Source: CAIXPS01 sp034430115 (GTDB taxonomy: Bacteria > Chloroflexota > Anaerolineae > J036 > Brachytrichaceae). From it: a stretch of 64,000 nucleotides of DNA. The stretch's first letter is position 1. Each line of letters starts with the position of its first letter. A program made the translations under genes and the position numbers. The stretch covers positions 1 through 64,000 of the forward strand of contig DAOUFG010000021.1 in NCBI GenBank assembly GCA_034430115.1, written 5' to 3'. The notes below the pieces were generated by a model that saw only the letters and a list, made by a program, of their open reading frames with translations, was not told the origin of the DNA and ran no database searches. This document shows, piece after piece, positions 23,785 through 32,821 of the stretch.

Positions 23785-24786
23785 TTATTTGTACCCGGGT
23801 ACGCCTAAGACGATCAAGAGCGCCGTCAAAACCACGTTCGCTAGCCCCAGGGGCAACAGAATCTTCCAGCCAAAGGCCATCAGCTTGTCGTAGCGGAAGC
23901 GCGGCAATGTAGCGCGTGTCCACACGATAAAGAGCAAGCCCAACAGCACCTTGATCGCAAAATAAACGACCGACAGGATGGGATATTCCACCGCGCCCGG
24001 CCCCGACCAGCCACCCAGGAAGAAGGTGGCAAACAGCGCGCTCATGGCGATCATCTTGACGTACTCGGACATATAGAAGAGCGCGAACTTCATCCCGCTA
24101 TATTCGGTCATGTACCCGGCGGTGAGTTCCTGTTCGGCTTCCACCAGGTCAAACGGCGCGCGCGCCAGCTCGGCCATGGACGTGATGACAAAGATCAGCG
24201 CCGCGATCGGCTGGCGGAAGATCAACCAGCCCAAGATGTTGCCCGGGTCCTGGTATTGCACGATCTGATTCAGGCTGGCGCTGCCGGCCATGAGCACCAC
24301 GGCCACCACCGACATACCCAGCGCCAGTTCATACGAGATCATCTGCGCCGAAGCGCGCAACCCACCCAGCGAGGCATATTTGTTATTGGACGACCAGCCA
24401 CCCAGTACTGAACCATACACGCCGATGCTCAACACGGCCAGCACATAGAGCACGCCAATGTTGACATCGGCGGCCAGGTTAAAAAGCGCCCCGTTGCCGA
24501 ATGGAATCACAGCATAGATGATCAAGGCCGGGATGACGGAAATCGCCGGGGCGATGAAATAAATGAACTTATCCACCTGCGCCGGGGTGATGCTCTCCTT
24601 GACGATCAGTTTTAACCCATCGGCCACCGGCTGTAACAACCCAAAAGGCCCCGTACGATTCGGCCCGATACGCGATTGCAAACGCCCAATAAACTTCCGC
24701 TCCAGGAGCGTCATATAGGCGAATCCCGTCAGCGCGATTAAAAGCAATACAACCGACTTCAGCGTGTATTCGAGTATAGGAGCCAT
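23785..24786 (-). CDS. nuoH: NADH-quinone oxidoreductase subunit H
   Basis: 333 residues, the ND1-like membrane subunit lining the quinone chamber. Conserved runs: LLERKFIGRLQSRIGPNRTG, GLLQPVADGLKLIVKES, GVYGSVLGGWSSNNKYA, AELARAPFDLVEAEQELTAG and YSGMKFALFYMSEY, all near the quinone tunnel. A gap of about 100 bases with a palindromic repeat separates it from nuoG upstream. Confidence 0.96.
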   Translation of the reverse strand: MAPILEYTLKSVVLLLIALTGFAYMTLLERKFIGRLQSRIGPNRTGPFGLLQPVADGLKLIVKESITPAQVDKFIYFIAPAISVIPALIIYAVIPFGNGALFNLAADVNIGVLYVLAVLSIGVYGSVLGGWSSNNKYASLGGLRASAQMISYELALGMSVVAVVLMAGSASLNQIVQYQDPGNILGWLIFRQPIAALIFVITSMAELARAPFDLVEAEQELTAGYMTEYSGMKFALFYMSEYVKMIAMSALFATFFLGGWSGPGAVEYPILSVVYFAIKVLLGLLFIVWTRATLPRFRYDKLMAFGWKILLPLGLANVVLTALLIVLGVPGYK

Positions 24787-24830
24787 AGCATAGTCAATTA
24801 AAACGCAAAACGTGAAATATCATCAAAAAC

Positions 24831-24887
24831 AATGAAACATGAAACGTGATTCTCTTGCGCTTCATGTTCCATGCGTCATGTTTCATT
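24831..24887. repeat. Palindromic repeat between nuoG and nuoH (AATGAAACATGAAACGTGA type)
   Basis: AATGAAACATGAAACGTGA at 24831-24849 faces TCATGTTTCATT at 24876-24887. The second arm reaches the nuoG stop codon. Related words (ACGTTTCATGTTTTAATC) are at about 30927-30944 and near 10830. It sits inside the complex I operon. Confidence 0.65.
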
Positions 24888-27135
24888 ACCTTGCCGCCCG
24901 CAGTATCTGCGCTTCGCTATTCACGATGTGCGCGGCCAGGACGTTGCTGCGGCGAATCAATTCGCCATCCCGGTAGAGCATACGCCCCACCCGGCGTAAA
25001 TCTTCGATGGTCGCCTCCGGCGGGGCGATCCGCTCGATCTGCGCCGAAAAGCCGGGTTGCTCTGCATCCGCGGCATAGCGCGCGCCCATGCCGCCGGAAT
25101 TGTCGTACACCGTGCCGCCATAGTACAGGTCGTTGCGCCCGACCGGCGGCCACTGCGCCTCAACGTGGTCGATCAATTCATACGACATCCCCGTATAGGC
25201 TGGCACGCGTTGGGCAATCTCGGCGAAAATCTGCCCAACGTTCGCGTAGTTCCACGCTACACCCAGACGCTTGGCCACTTCCTGCACGATCCACCAATCG
25301 GGCTTCGCCTGCCCCAACCCGGGCAGCGCGCGATAGAACCGCTGGACGCGCCGGTCGCCATTGGTGAAGGTGCCTTCGCGCTCGGTAAAGCTCAGTGCCG
25401 GCAACACCACGTCGGCCTGCCTGGACAGGTCGGTGAGGAAGAGTTCCTGCACCACCGTGAAAGACGCCTGCGGGACGGCTTCGCCATCGCCCACGCCGAT
25501 CAACCAGGCTACGTCAGCCTTGTCGGGCACAGGCACGGGTGCGATCATGTCAAAAACGCCCTGGGTATTCGCGTGCGGGTACAGCGGCAACAAGCCACTA
25601 TTGGCCTTGCCGGCGTGACCGCTCTGCACCAGGATGCCGGCGAGCGTCGCCGCCAGCGAACGCGCGCCGGTGGCGCTGAGCTTCTCATCGCCAAACACGA
25701 TCAGCAAGTTACGCGCGCCTTTCAACTCCTCGGCCAGCGCATCGGCACGCCCAAAAGCCCAGTGCGCCGCCTGCCCCAACTCATAATGCTCGGTCTGCGC
25801 GGCATAGCGATGCATCTTGGTCGGCTCGTCGTGCGCGACGATCAGCCGCGCGCCCCGCTCCACCACCGCCTGGCGCAGGCGCAAGAACCACACCGGCGCG
25901 TTCTCCTCCAGGTCGCCATTGACCAACAGAATAACGTCGCCCTTGCCAAGCTGCTTGAAATCGGTGTCTTTGCCCACGCCATAGGCGCGCACCAGGTCCG
26001 CATAGGCCGCCGGCGTGGCGGGCGAGAGCGAAACATCGCCCCGGCCGATCACTTCACGCAACAGCCGGGCAAAGAGATAAGCGTCTTCGTTGGCGATGCG
26101 GTCGCCCACGATGCCACTCACCTGTTTGCCGCGCACCTGCTCGGTAATCAATTGCAGCGCCGCTTCCCAGGTTGCCTCGGCCAGATTGCCCTGCGCGTCG
26201 CGCAGCAGGGGATGCGCCAGCCGGTCTTGCGCGCGCGTGAAATGATGCACGAAGCGGCCCTTATCGCAGGTCCAGACTTCGTTGACCTGCTCATTCTGGC
26301 GCGGCATGATGCGCTTGATCTCATACCCGCCCGTCTTCGTCTCCAGGCGCGTGTTCAACGATAGGTTGCAGCCCACCGGGCAGTGCGTGCACACGCTGGG
26401 GGTGCTCTCCAGTTCCCACGGGCGCGCCTTAAAGCGGAAGTCGGCGGTGGTGAGCGCACCAACCGGGCAAATATCGGTGGTGTTACCGCTGAAATAGGAA
26501 TCAAACGGCGGGTCGCTGAAGGTGACGATCTCCATGCTGCGGCCACGCTCGTGGAATTGCAACACGTGGTCATCGGCGATGTCGTCTTGGAAACGAACGC
26601 AACGGCTGCACTGGATGCAGCGCTCGCGGTCGAGGAAGATCAAGTCGCCCAGCGGCACGTGCTTGGCATTGTGCTGCTTGGCCTCATACTCGAACCGAGT
26701 GACGCTGGGCCCGTGCGCAATGGTCAGGTTTTGCAAAGGGCACTCGCCGCCCTTATCGCAAATCGGGCAATCCAGCGGGTGACTAGTGAGCAAAAACTCC
26801 AGCACGTCTTCGCGCGCGGCGATCACCTGCGGCGTGTTGGTGCGCACGGCCATCCCCTCGCTCACCGGCGTGGTGCAGGCCGTTTGTAGCTTGGGCATCC
26901 ACCCGATCACGGGCTTGCCGTCTTCGCCTTTCAGCGCCTGCCTGGTCGCCGGGTCCACCTTCGGGGTGCCCACTTCCACCAGGCACATGCGGCACATCCC
27001 CACCGGGCGCAGCTTAGGGTGATAGCAGAAGACGGGAATGTTGTTATTGATCTTCTTCGCGGCGTCCACAATGACGGTGCCCTTGGGCACCGCCACCGGC
27101 ACACCATCGATTGTCAAGTTAATCAAATCTGCCAT
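24886..27135 (-). CDS. nuoG: NADH-quinone oxidoreductase subunit G
   Basis: About 749 residues. The iron-sulfur-rich peripheral subunit. In order: a ferredoxin-like binuclear cluster domain (VFCYHPKL, GMCRMCLVEV, CTTPVSEGM), the HPLDCPICDKGGECPLQ motif with an N-terminal histidine ligand, the tetranuclear cluster ERCIQCSRCVRF, the additional CTHCPVGCNL cluster motif, then a molybdopterin-oxidoreductase-like domain (RQADVVLPALSFTEREGTFTN). That domain has lost catalytic function in the family. ATG 27135 (MADLINLTIDGV) is preferred over an upstream in-frame start at 27165. Confidence 0.95.
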   Translation of the reverse strand: MADLINLTIDGVPVAVPKGTVIVDAAKKINNNIPVFCYHPKLRPVGMCRMCLVEVGTPKVDPATRQALKGEDGKPVIGWMPKLQTACTTPVSEGMAVRTNTPQVIAAREDVLEFLLTSHPLDCPICDKGGECPLQNLTIAHGPSVTRFEYEAKQHNAKHVPLGDLIFLDRERCIQCSRCVRFQDDIADDHVLQFHERGRSMEIVTFSDPPFDSYFSGNTTDICPVGALTTADFRFKARPWELESTPSVCTHCPVGCNLSLNTRLETKTGGYEIKRIMPRQNEQVNEVWTCDKGRFVHHFTRAQDRLAHPLLRDAQGNLAEATWEAALQLITEQVRGKQVSGIVGDRIANEDAYLFARLLREVIGRGDVSLSPATPAAYADLVRAYGVGKDTDFKQLGKGDVILLVNGDLEENAPVWFLRLRQAVVERGARLIVAHDEPTKMHRYAAQTEHYELGQAAHWAFGRADALAEELKGARNLLIVFGDEKLSATGARSLAATLAGILVQSGHAGKANSGLLPLYPHANTQGVFDMIAPVPVPDKADVAWLIGVGDGEAVPQASFTVVQELFLTDLSRQADVVLPALSFTEREGTFTNGDRRVQRFYRALPGLGQAKPDWWIVQEVAKRLGVAWNYANVGQIFAEIAQRVPAYTGMSYELIDHVEAQWPPVGRNDLYYGGTVYDNSGGMGARYAADAEQPGFSAQIERIAPPEATIEDLRRVGRMLYRDGELIRRSNVLAAHIVNSEAQILRAAR

Positions 27136-27201
27136 TAAGTTAATCCATTCTCCAACTGTGGGCAACCCAAACCCTTATAGGTCATTGAAACCTGACAGGG
27201 C

Positions 27202-28527
27202 TCAGAGACCTGTCTGGTTTCCCACATATACGGCATGATCGCGGATGAGCTGATCCTGGTAACCATTCACCCGGCCGCCTTGATGCTCTCGGATAAACTG
27301 CTCATATTCCGGCCGGAAGTGCTTGATCGTGCTCAGGATGGGGCTGGTCGAAAATTCTCCCAACAGGCAAAAGCACTTGTTGGTCATCCCGTTCGCCACA
27401 TCCACCAGCAAATCGATGTCTTGCAGCGAGCCATTGCCGCTGACGATCTTGTCGTATAGCCGCAAGGCCCAGAAGGTGCCCTCGCGGCAGGGCGTACACT
27501 TGCCGCACGACTCGTGCTTGAAGAAGCGCACCATCTTGCGCGCCGCCCACACGATATCCACCGTGTCGTCCATGATGATGAACGACGCAGAACCCAGCAT
27601 GGAACCGGCGGCCTGAACGCTTTCATAGTCCAGCTTCGTATCCAGGGCGCTGGCCGGCAGAATGGGGGCCGACTCGCCCGCCGGCAAGATGCCCTTCACC
27701 GGGCGACCGTCAATCGTGCCGCCGGCCATCTCGATCAACTCGCGAATGGTGTACTTACCCAGCGGCAACTCGTAGTTGCCTGGCTTGTTCACGCGCCCGC
27801 TGACGCAGAAGATCTTGGTGCCGGGGCTTTTCTCCGTGCCGAACTGGCGATACCATTGCGCGCCATTCAAAACAATGGGCGGCACGTTAGCCAGCGTCTC
27901 GACGTTGTTGATCACGGTGGGCTTGGCATACAGGCCCTGCGCCGCCGGGAAGGGCGGTCGCAAACGTGGCTGGCCCAGCTTGCCTTCCAGCGACTCCAGC
28001 AGCGCCGTTTCCTCGCCGCAAATGTAGGCGCCGGCGCCGAGGTGAATATAAATGTCCAGGCTGTAAGCGGTGCCCTGGATGTTCCTGCCCAATAACCCGG
28101 CGGCATATGCTTCGTCGATGGCCTTCTGCAAGGTCTTGGCCGGCTCATAAAATTCGCCGCGCAGATAAATATAGGCCGTCGCCGCCTGCACGGCATACGA
28201 GCACAGCATCACGCCTTCGATCACCTGATGCGGGTTGTTCTCAATCAACTGATGATCTTTGAAGGTGCCGGCTTCGCTCTCGTCACCATTCACCACCACG
28301 TACTTTGGGAACACATCCTTGGGCAAGAAGCCCCACTTCACGCCGGCCGGGAAGCCCGCGCCGCCGCGCCCGCGCAACCCCGAGTCTTTGACGACGCCCA
28401 TCACCTCTTCAGGTTTCATGCTACCGAGCGCCTTGTGCCAGGCGGCATAACCGTCATTCGCCTGGTAGACGGCTAGTTCCCGGATGTTCGGGACATCCAA
28501 ATCACGCAACAATACATGTTTGTCCAT
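27202..28527 (-). CDS. nuoF: NADH-quinone oxidoreductase subunit F
   Basis: 441 residues. The NADH-oxidising, FMN-binding subunit. Signatures: SGLRGRGGAGFPAGVKWGF (NADH), NGDESEAGTFKDH, GAGAYICGEETALLESLEG (FMN) and the tetranuclear cluster ESCGKCTPCREGT with a fourth cysteine in NKCFCLLGEF. Two bases separate it from nuoE, so they are translated together. Confidence 0.96.
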   Translation of the reverse strand: MDKHVLLRDLDVPNIRELAVYQANDGYAAWHKALGSMKPEEVMGVVKDSGLRGRGGAGFPAGVKWGFLPKDVFPKYVVVNGDESEAGTFKDHQLIENNPHQVIEGVMLCSYAVQAATAYIYLRGEFYEPAKTLQKAIDEAYAAGLLGRNIQGTAYSLDIYIHLGAGAYICGEETALLESLEGKLGQPRLRPPFPAAQGLYAKPTVINNVETLANVPPIVLNGAQWYRQFGTEKSPGTKIFCVSGRVNKPGNYELPLGKYTIRELIEMAGGTIDGRPVKGILPAGESAPILPASALDTKLDYESVQAAGSMLGSASFIIMDDTVDIVWAARKMVRFFKHESCGKCTPCREGTFWALRLYDKIVSGNGSLQDIDLLVDVANGMTNKCFCLLGEFSTSPILSTIKHFRPEYEQFIREHQGGRVNGYQDQLIRDHAVYVGNQTGL

Positions 28528-28529
28528 AT

Positions 28530-28994
28530 TTACTTCAGATCATCCACCAACTTGTCGAATGTCTCGGAGGTGAGTGAATAGTGATACTCGCGATTCACCT
28601 GCGCCACCGGCGTGCGGTTGCATGCGGCGATGCACATCACCGTGCGCAGGGTGAACTTACCGTCGGGCGTCGTCTGCCCGGCGCGAATGCCCAACTTCTT
28701 CTCACAGTGATGGACAAATTCGTCGGCCCCGCGCAATGCACAGGGCAGGTCATCGCACACTTCGATGACATACTGGCCCGTTTCTTCTTCATAGAACATC
28801 GTGTAGAAGCCGATGATCGACTTCACTTCCGTCGGGTCCAGGGCGGTCAATTCGGCCACCTCGCGCATCGCGTTTTCGTCACAATAGCCATATTCTTCCT
28901 GCGCCAGGTAAAGCAATGGCATCACCGCGCTGCGTTTGGTGGGGTACTTTGCCAGAATCGCTTCAATCTCTTGTGCGCGTTTTTCCTTCAACAT
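28530..28994 (-). CDS. nuoE: NADH-quinone oxidoreductase subunit E
   Basis: 154 residues from ATG 28994, directly after the nuoD stop. Thioredoxin-like fold with a binuclear iron-sulfur cluster held by CDDLPC and CIAAC. The usual family text CLGAC-AP is CIAACNRTP here. YLAQEEYGYCDE and SIIGFYTMF are family segments. Works with NuoF in the NADH dehydrogenase module. Confidence 0.93.
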   Translation of the reverse strand: MLKEKRAQEIEAILAKYPTKRSAVMPLLYLAQEEYGYCDENAMREVAELTALDPTEVKSIIGFYTMFYEEETGQYVIEVCDDLPCALRGADEFVHHCEKKLGIRAGQTTPDGKFTLRTVMCIAACNRTPVAQVNREYHYSLTSETFDKLVDDLK

Positions 28995-28995
28995 G

Positions 28996-30285
28996 TTATC
29001 TATCAACCTCGCCCAGAACAATATCGATGGAGCCTACGATACCGACGATGTCTGCGATGAGCGCACCTTTGCTCATCTGGGGGATCGCCTGCAAATTGCA
29101 CAGTGACGGTGCGCGGAAATGCACGCGCCGTGGGCGCGGGCCGCCGTCGGATGAAATGAAGACGCCGAACTCGCCTTTGCCGCTTTCCACGCTGTGATAG
29201 ACCTCGCCCGCCGGTGGATGGAACCCTTCCGTCCATAGCTTGAAGTGATGAATCAACGATTCCATGGAATAGGCGATTTCATGCTTCGGCGGCGGCGCCA
29301 CCTTGCGGTTGTCGGTCATCACCGGGCCGGAAGGCAGCTTATCCAGCGCCTGTTCGATGATCTTCAGGCTCTGGTAGAACTCTTCCATGCGGCAGCGATA
29401 GCGGTCATAGACGTCGCCATTCGTGCCCAGCGGGATGCTGAAATCGAAATGATCGTAAGAGGAATAGGGCGCCGCCTTGCGCACGTCGTAGTTCACGCCG
29501 CTGCCGCGCAGCGAGGGACCGGTCATGCCCCAGGCGATGGCATCCTCCTTGCTGATGACGCCCACGCCCACCGTGCGTTCGCGCCATAGCGGGTTCTCTT
29601 TGAGCAGCTTTTCATATTCCAGCAATCGCTGTGGGAACACTTTCAGCACGTTCCGCACTGCGTCCGCGAATTGATCGGGCACGTCGCGCCACAGACCGCC
29701 CACGCGGAAGTAGCTGGTCATCATGCGCGCGCCGGAGACCAGGTCGAAAATGTCCATCAGCAGTTCGCGCTCGCGGAAGCAATAGAGGAACATGCTCATC
29801 GCGCCGATGTCCAGCGCGTGCGTGCCCAGCCACACCAAGTGGCTGCTCATACGCGTCAACTCGGAGAGGATCACTCGGATATATTGCACCCGCAACGGCA
29901 CTTCCACGTCGATCAGCTTTTCCACAGCGCCTACGTAGGCCAGGTTACAGGTCAGCGGCGCCAGGTAATCGATGCGATCCGTTAGCACGATCCCTTTGCC
30001 ATAGGTCTTGCTCTCGGCCGTCTTCTCGATGCCCGTATGCAAAAAGCCGATGTCGGGGATGCAGTTCAGCACCGTCTCGCCGTCCAGTTCCAGCAGCAGG
30101 CGTAGCACACCGTGCGTGCTGGGGTGTTGCGGCCCCATGTTGAGCAGCATCGTCTCGCCGGTGAGCGCGCGCGGGCTGACCAGCTTGCGCAACTGATCGA
30201 GTGTGATATCCAGTTGCGTGTCCTGCGCACTCACGAGGTTCTGCGGCGACTCTTCTACTTGAAACTCTGTTTTTGCTACCGTCAT
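28996..30285 (-). CDS. nuoD: NADH-quinone oxidoreductase subunit D
   Basis: 429 residues, the 49-kDa subunit related to hydrogenase large subunits, forming the quinone site. Signatures: NMGPQHPSTHGVLRLLLELDGE, HTGIEKTAE, DRIDYLAPLTCNLAYV, RVILSELTRMSSHLVWLGTH, RGSGVNYDVRK and PRRVHFRAPSLCNLQAI. The N-terminus has about 40 extra residues before the conserved core. 44 bases after nuoC. Confidence 0.96.
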   Translation of the reverse strand: MTVAKTEFQVEESPQNLVSAQDTQLDITLDQLRKLVSPRALTGETMLLNMGPQHPSTHGVLRLLLELDGETVLNCIPDIGFLHTGIEKTAESKTYGKGIVLTDRIDYLAPLTCNLAYVGAVEKLIDVEVPLRVQYIRVILSELTRMSSHLVWLGTHALDIGAMSMFLYCFRERELLMDIFDLVSGARMMTSYFRVGGLWRDVPDQFADAVRNVLKVFPQRLLEYEKLLKENPLWRERTVGVGVISKEDAIAWGMTGPSLRGSGVNYDVRKAAPYSSYDHFDFSIPLGTNGDVYDRYRCRMEEFYQSLKIIEQALDKLPSGPVMTDNRKVAPPPKHEIAYSMESLIHHFKLWTEGFHPPAGEVYHSVESGKGEFGVFISSDGGPRPRRVHFRAPSLCNLQAIPQMSKGALIADIVGIVGSIDIVLGEVDR

Positions 30286-30329
30286 AGTTCTCAGCCAGCC
30301 GGGGATTCAATTCCCCAGTCTCTAGTGCC

Positions 30330-30851
30330 CTACTCCTGTGGATGCGGTTTATCGGCGGTCACGCGTTCGCGGTTGAACGAGAACGCCACTTCCTCCACCT
30401 TGGCCGGGTTCTCTTTCAACAACGGATGCCCCTCCCAATCCGCCGGCATCATGATGCGCCGCAAGTCGGGATGACCTTCAAACGTAATGCCAAATAGATC
30501 GTAGATTTCACGTTCCAGCCAGTTTGCAGCGCGGTAGACGCCGCAGACCGAGGTGATTGAGCGGTCATTCTCGCTCAGCATCACCTTCACCCGCACGCGG
30601 ATGTTGCGCGTGGTGGCATATAACTGGTATAGGATGCCAAAGCGCGGCTCCTGAGGATAGTAATCCACACAGGTTTCGTCGGTGAGCATATCGAACTTCT
30701 GCGTATCGCGCAGATACTTCAACACTTCGACGACGCGTTCCTTGGAGCAAAACAGGGTCACCTCGTCACGAAAGGTCTGCGTACTGCTCACCGCGTCGCC
30801 CAGATCGGCCAGCACGGCGGAGCCCATTTCGGATGTAATCTGTTGGTTCAT
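30330..30851 (-). CDS. nuoC: NADH-quinone oxidoreductase subunit C
   Basis: 173 residues, the 30-kDa connecting subunit. The signature ANWLEREIYDLFGITFEGHPDLRRIMMPADWEGHPL is complete. Separate from nuoD, as in most non-enteric bacteria. Followed by nuoD on the same strand. Confidence 0.95.
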   Translation of the reverse strand: MNQQITSEMGSAVLADLGDAVSSTQTFRDEVTLFCSKERVVEVLKYLRDTQKFDMLTDETCVDYYPQEPRFGILYQLYATTRNIRVRVKVMLSENDRSITSVCGVYRAANWLEREIYDLFGITFEGHPDLRRIMMPADWEGHPLLKENPAKVEEVAFSFNRERVTADKPHPQE

Positions 30852-30974
30852 TTCTAGATAGAGATTAGAGAGTTGAGACTAGAGATTGAAACGTAAGAGG
30901 GTAGCTGATAAGGCTTATGACACTTTTCACGTTTCATGTTTTAATCTCCAATCCCTAATCTCCAATCTCTCCTC
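30852..30974. repeat. Nested palindromic repeat between nuoB and nuoC
   Basis: AGAGATTAGAGAGTTGAGAC...GATTGAAACGT (about 30857-30894) faces ACGTTTCATGTTTTAATCTC...AATCTCCAATCTCT (about 30927-30970). The outer arms match the GGAGATTAG family of 7465-7643 and the inner arms match the ACGTTTCATG family of 24831-24887. No gene is present. Confidence 0.7.
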
Positions 30975-31457
30975 TTATTGCCACTTGGCCAGCGGTTCTT
31001 TTTTGATCTTCTCTTGCAGCTTTATGATGCCGTCGATCAGCGCCTCTGGGCGAGGCGGGCAACCGGCCACGTAAACATCCACCGGCACGATCTCATCCAC
31101 CCCCTGTACCACGGCGTAGTTGTTGAATACGCCACCACATGAGGCGCAATCTCCCATGGAAATCACCCACTTGGGGTCGGGCATTTGATCGTAGAGGTTA
31201 CGCAAGACGGGGGCCATCTTACGGCTCACGCGCCCGGCGACGATCATCAAGTCGGACTGACGCGGGCTTGCGCGCATGAGTTCCATTCCAAAGCGCGACA
31301 CATCATAGTCACTGGCTTGCGTGCTCATCATCTCGATGGCACAGCAAGCCAAGCCGAATAGCATGGGCCAGATGGCATTGGAGCGTGCCCAGTTGATGGC
31401 CTGCTCCACCGATGTCGTAACGATACCCATGTTCCCCAGTTTTTGTTCCAAACCCAT
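30975..31457 (-). CDS. nuoB: NADH-quinone oxidoreductase subunit B
   Basis: 160 residues. Holds cluster N2, the last iron-sulfur centre before quinone. The ligand region LFGLACCAIEMMST has the paired cysteines; CASCGG and VAGCPPRPEALI give the remaining cysteines. RASPRQSDLMIVAGRVSRKM is the family quinone-site loop. A non-coding stretch of 165 bases lies between it and nuoA. Confidence 0.96.
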   Translation of the reverse strand: MGLEQKLGNMGIVTTSVEQAINWARSNAIWPMLFGLACCAIEMMSTQASDYDVSRFGMELMRASPRQSDLMIVAGRVSRKMAPVLRNLYDQMPDPKWVISMGDCASCGGVFNNYAVVQGVDEIVPVDVYVAGCPPRPEALIDGIIKLQEKIKKEPLAKWQ

Positions 31458-31622
31458 ACCCTAACTCCATTAACCGAACGACTGTTGAACAAGCTCTATG
31501 TGATACACAGGATCACGCATCAACGAGCGCCCAAGCGCTCTCAATCATACGTGCCGTCCATGCATCCATGGAACGTATTTTATTGTGGCAACCGAGAGAC
31601 AGATCAAAACAGGATGGCGCGG

Positions 31623-32006
31623 CTACTTATCCATGCTTTCCCATTCCAGCGCGCCCTTTTTCCACAGCCAAACATAACCGACCAGGAGAATGCCAACGAA
31701 GATCAACATCTCGATGAATCCAAACAATCCCAGTTGCCGAAAAGCGACCGCCCAGGGGTAGAAGAAGATAACTTCGATGTCGAACAAGATAAACAGGACT
31801 GCAATGAGGTAAAAGCGAACCGGGAAGCGCCGTTGGCCGGAGCCAATGGCGTTCATACCGCTCTCGTAGGGAGCGATTTTATGTGCTTGCCTGGCACGTC
31901 GCCGAGGCCCGAAGACAACAGAAATAAGTATCACCAGACCCGCGAGCAACGTCGATAAAAAGAGCAGAACAAACAGTGGCAAAAAGTCAGATAACTCTGA
32001 ATACAT
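31623..32006 (-). CDS. nuoA: NADH-quinone oxidoreductase subunit A
   Basis: 127 residues from ATG 32006 (GTG 32015 is possible). ND3-like membrane subunit with three helices. PYESGMNAIGSGQRRFPVRFYLIAVLFILFDIEVIFFYPW is the family hallmark; the usual cysteine in YECG is a serine here (YESG). First gene of the operon. Confidence 0.94.
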   Translation of the reverse strand: MYSELSDFLPLFVLLFLSTLLAGLVILISVVFGPRRRARQAHKIAPYESGMNAIGSGQRRFPVRFYLIAVLFILFDIEVIFFYPWAVAFRQLGLFGFIEMLIFVGILLVGYVWLWKKGALEWESMDK

Positions 32007-32059
32007 ATCCAACACCCGGCCCTTACGTTACGCCTAAATCCGTCAGCTTTAGTTTGCGC

Positions 32060-32068
32060 ATTTTATCA
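32060..32068 (-). promoter_or_regulatory. Extended -10 (TGATAAAAT) candidate for the nuo operon
   Basis: On the minus strand TGATAAAAT reads towards nuoA, with its TG one base before the TAAAAT hexamer. No good -35 is seen. Start of transcription would be near 32053. Confidence 0.4.
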
Positions 32069-32088
32069 CAAGCGCCCTCTTCCCGAGA

Positions 32089-32126
32089 TGAGAATTTTCT
32101 CAGTTTGGCGGGTGAGAACATTCTTA
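32089..32126. promoter_or_regulatory. Twin inverted-repeat sites TGAGAA-N2-TTCTYA
   Basis: TGAGAATTTTCTCA at 32089-32102 and TGAGAACATTCTTA at 32113-32126 have the same layout, centres 24 bases apart. They lie in the gap between divergent nuoA and the operon starting at 32223. A dimeric regulator could bind both and control both sides. Confidence 0.5.
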
Positions 32127-32222
32127 TCAAAACTTCATGCATCGCCCGCCATCGCTATATATCCTTGCGACAGACCAAACATTGCTCATTTGAAACGATG
32201 TTATTAGAAAAGGAGTTGAAGA

Positions 32223-32819
32223 ATGAAAAGGCAAGCAGCGATGATCGTAGCGGGGATGTTCAGTACGCTCATAGTCGTCGGCGGCACGATTGCGGCAGCA
32301 CAATCGGGGGCGTTCACCGGCTCATCCGCCATCATTCAACCAAACGCTGAAATAACTGTCCCGGAAATCACACCCAGTTTGAAGGAACAGGGATATACAC
32401 TTGTAGAAACCCGCACCATCGTCGTGACTGCCCAGCCGGAACCCACCGACACCACTGAATTGATTGAGCCGACGACGGTCGTGAATCAAGGCCCCAGCGA
32501 ACGCGAAGTCCTTCTGACGGATCGGCTGAATCAGGCCTATAGCCTACTCAAGCAACGCGACAACGAATATCAAATCAAATTGAAAGAAGCCTACGATAAA
32601 TTGCAAGCCGCCTCGGCCGGTAATGAAGGCGCCGCATCCCCGGCCCAGGCGAGCGCTCTCGCCTCTCCCGAAGCGTCCGCACAACCCGCAGCAGCCTCGC
32701 CCACCAGTGCCCCCCAAAGTGACGATCATCAGGAGGCATCGGAACATCACGATGACGGAAACACAAGCACAACCAATAGCCACGAAAGCGATAGCGAACA
32801 TGAGGGCGAGGGCCATTAG
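32223..32819 (+). CDS. Exported protein with acidic histidine-rich tail, unknown
   Basis: 198 residues; AAAAGGAG precedes the ATG. Residues 1-26 form a signal peptide ending at IAAA. The middle (about 95-125, SEREVLLTDRLNQAYSLLKQ and NEYQIKLKEAYDKLQAA) is likely coiled coil, followed by an alanine-proline-serine linker. The last 35 residues are rich in His, Asp, Glu and Ser (DDHQEASEHHDDG, HESDSEHEGEGH), a possible metal-binding tail. First gene of an operon with a ferric-reductase-like protein and a kinase-ApbE fusion. A role in metal or redox sensing outside the cell is inferred; no known family recognised. The QSGAF stretch is not a flavinylation site. Confidence 0.75.
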   Translation: MKRQAAMIVAGMFSTLIVVGGTIAAAQSGAFTGSSAIIQPNAEITVPEITPSLKEQGYTLVETRTIVVTAQPEPTDTTELIEPTTVVNQGPSEREVLLTDRLNQAYSLLKQRDNEYQIKLKEAYDKLQAASAGNEGAASPAQASALASPEASAQPAAASPTSAPQSDDHQEASEHHDDGNTSTTNSHESDSEHEGEGH

Positions 32820-32821
32820 GT

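Noticed and set aside
25057..26364. 435-codon open frame opposite nuoG
   Set aside because: Antisense shadow of a confident coding gene with low-complexity composition.
32223..32345. QSGAFTGSSA in the first exported protein as an ApbE flavinylation site
   Set aside because: The acceptor motif needs D-x-x-S/T-G-A-T/S; the aspartate and the acceptor threonine or serine are absent, and the stretch lies at the signal-peptide end.
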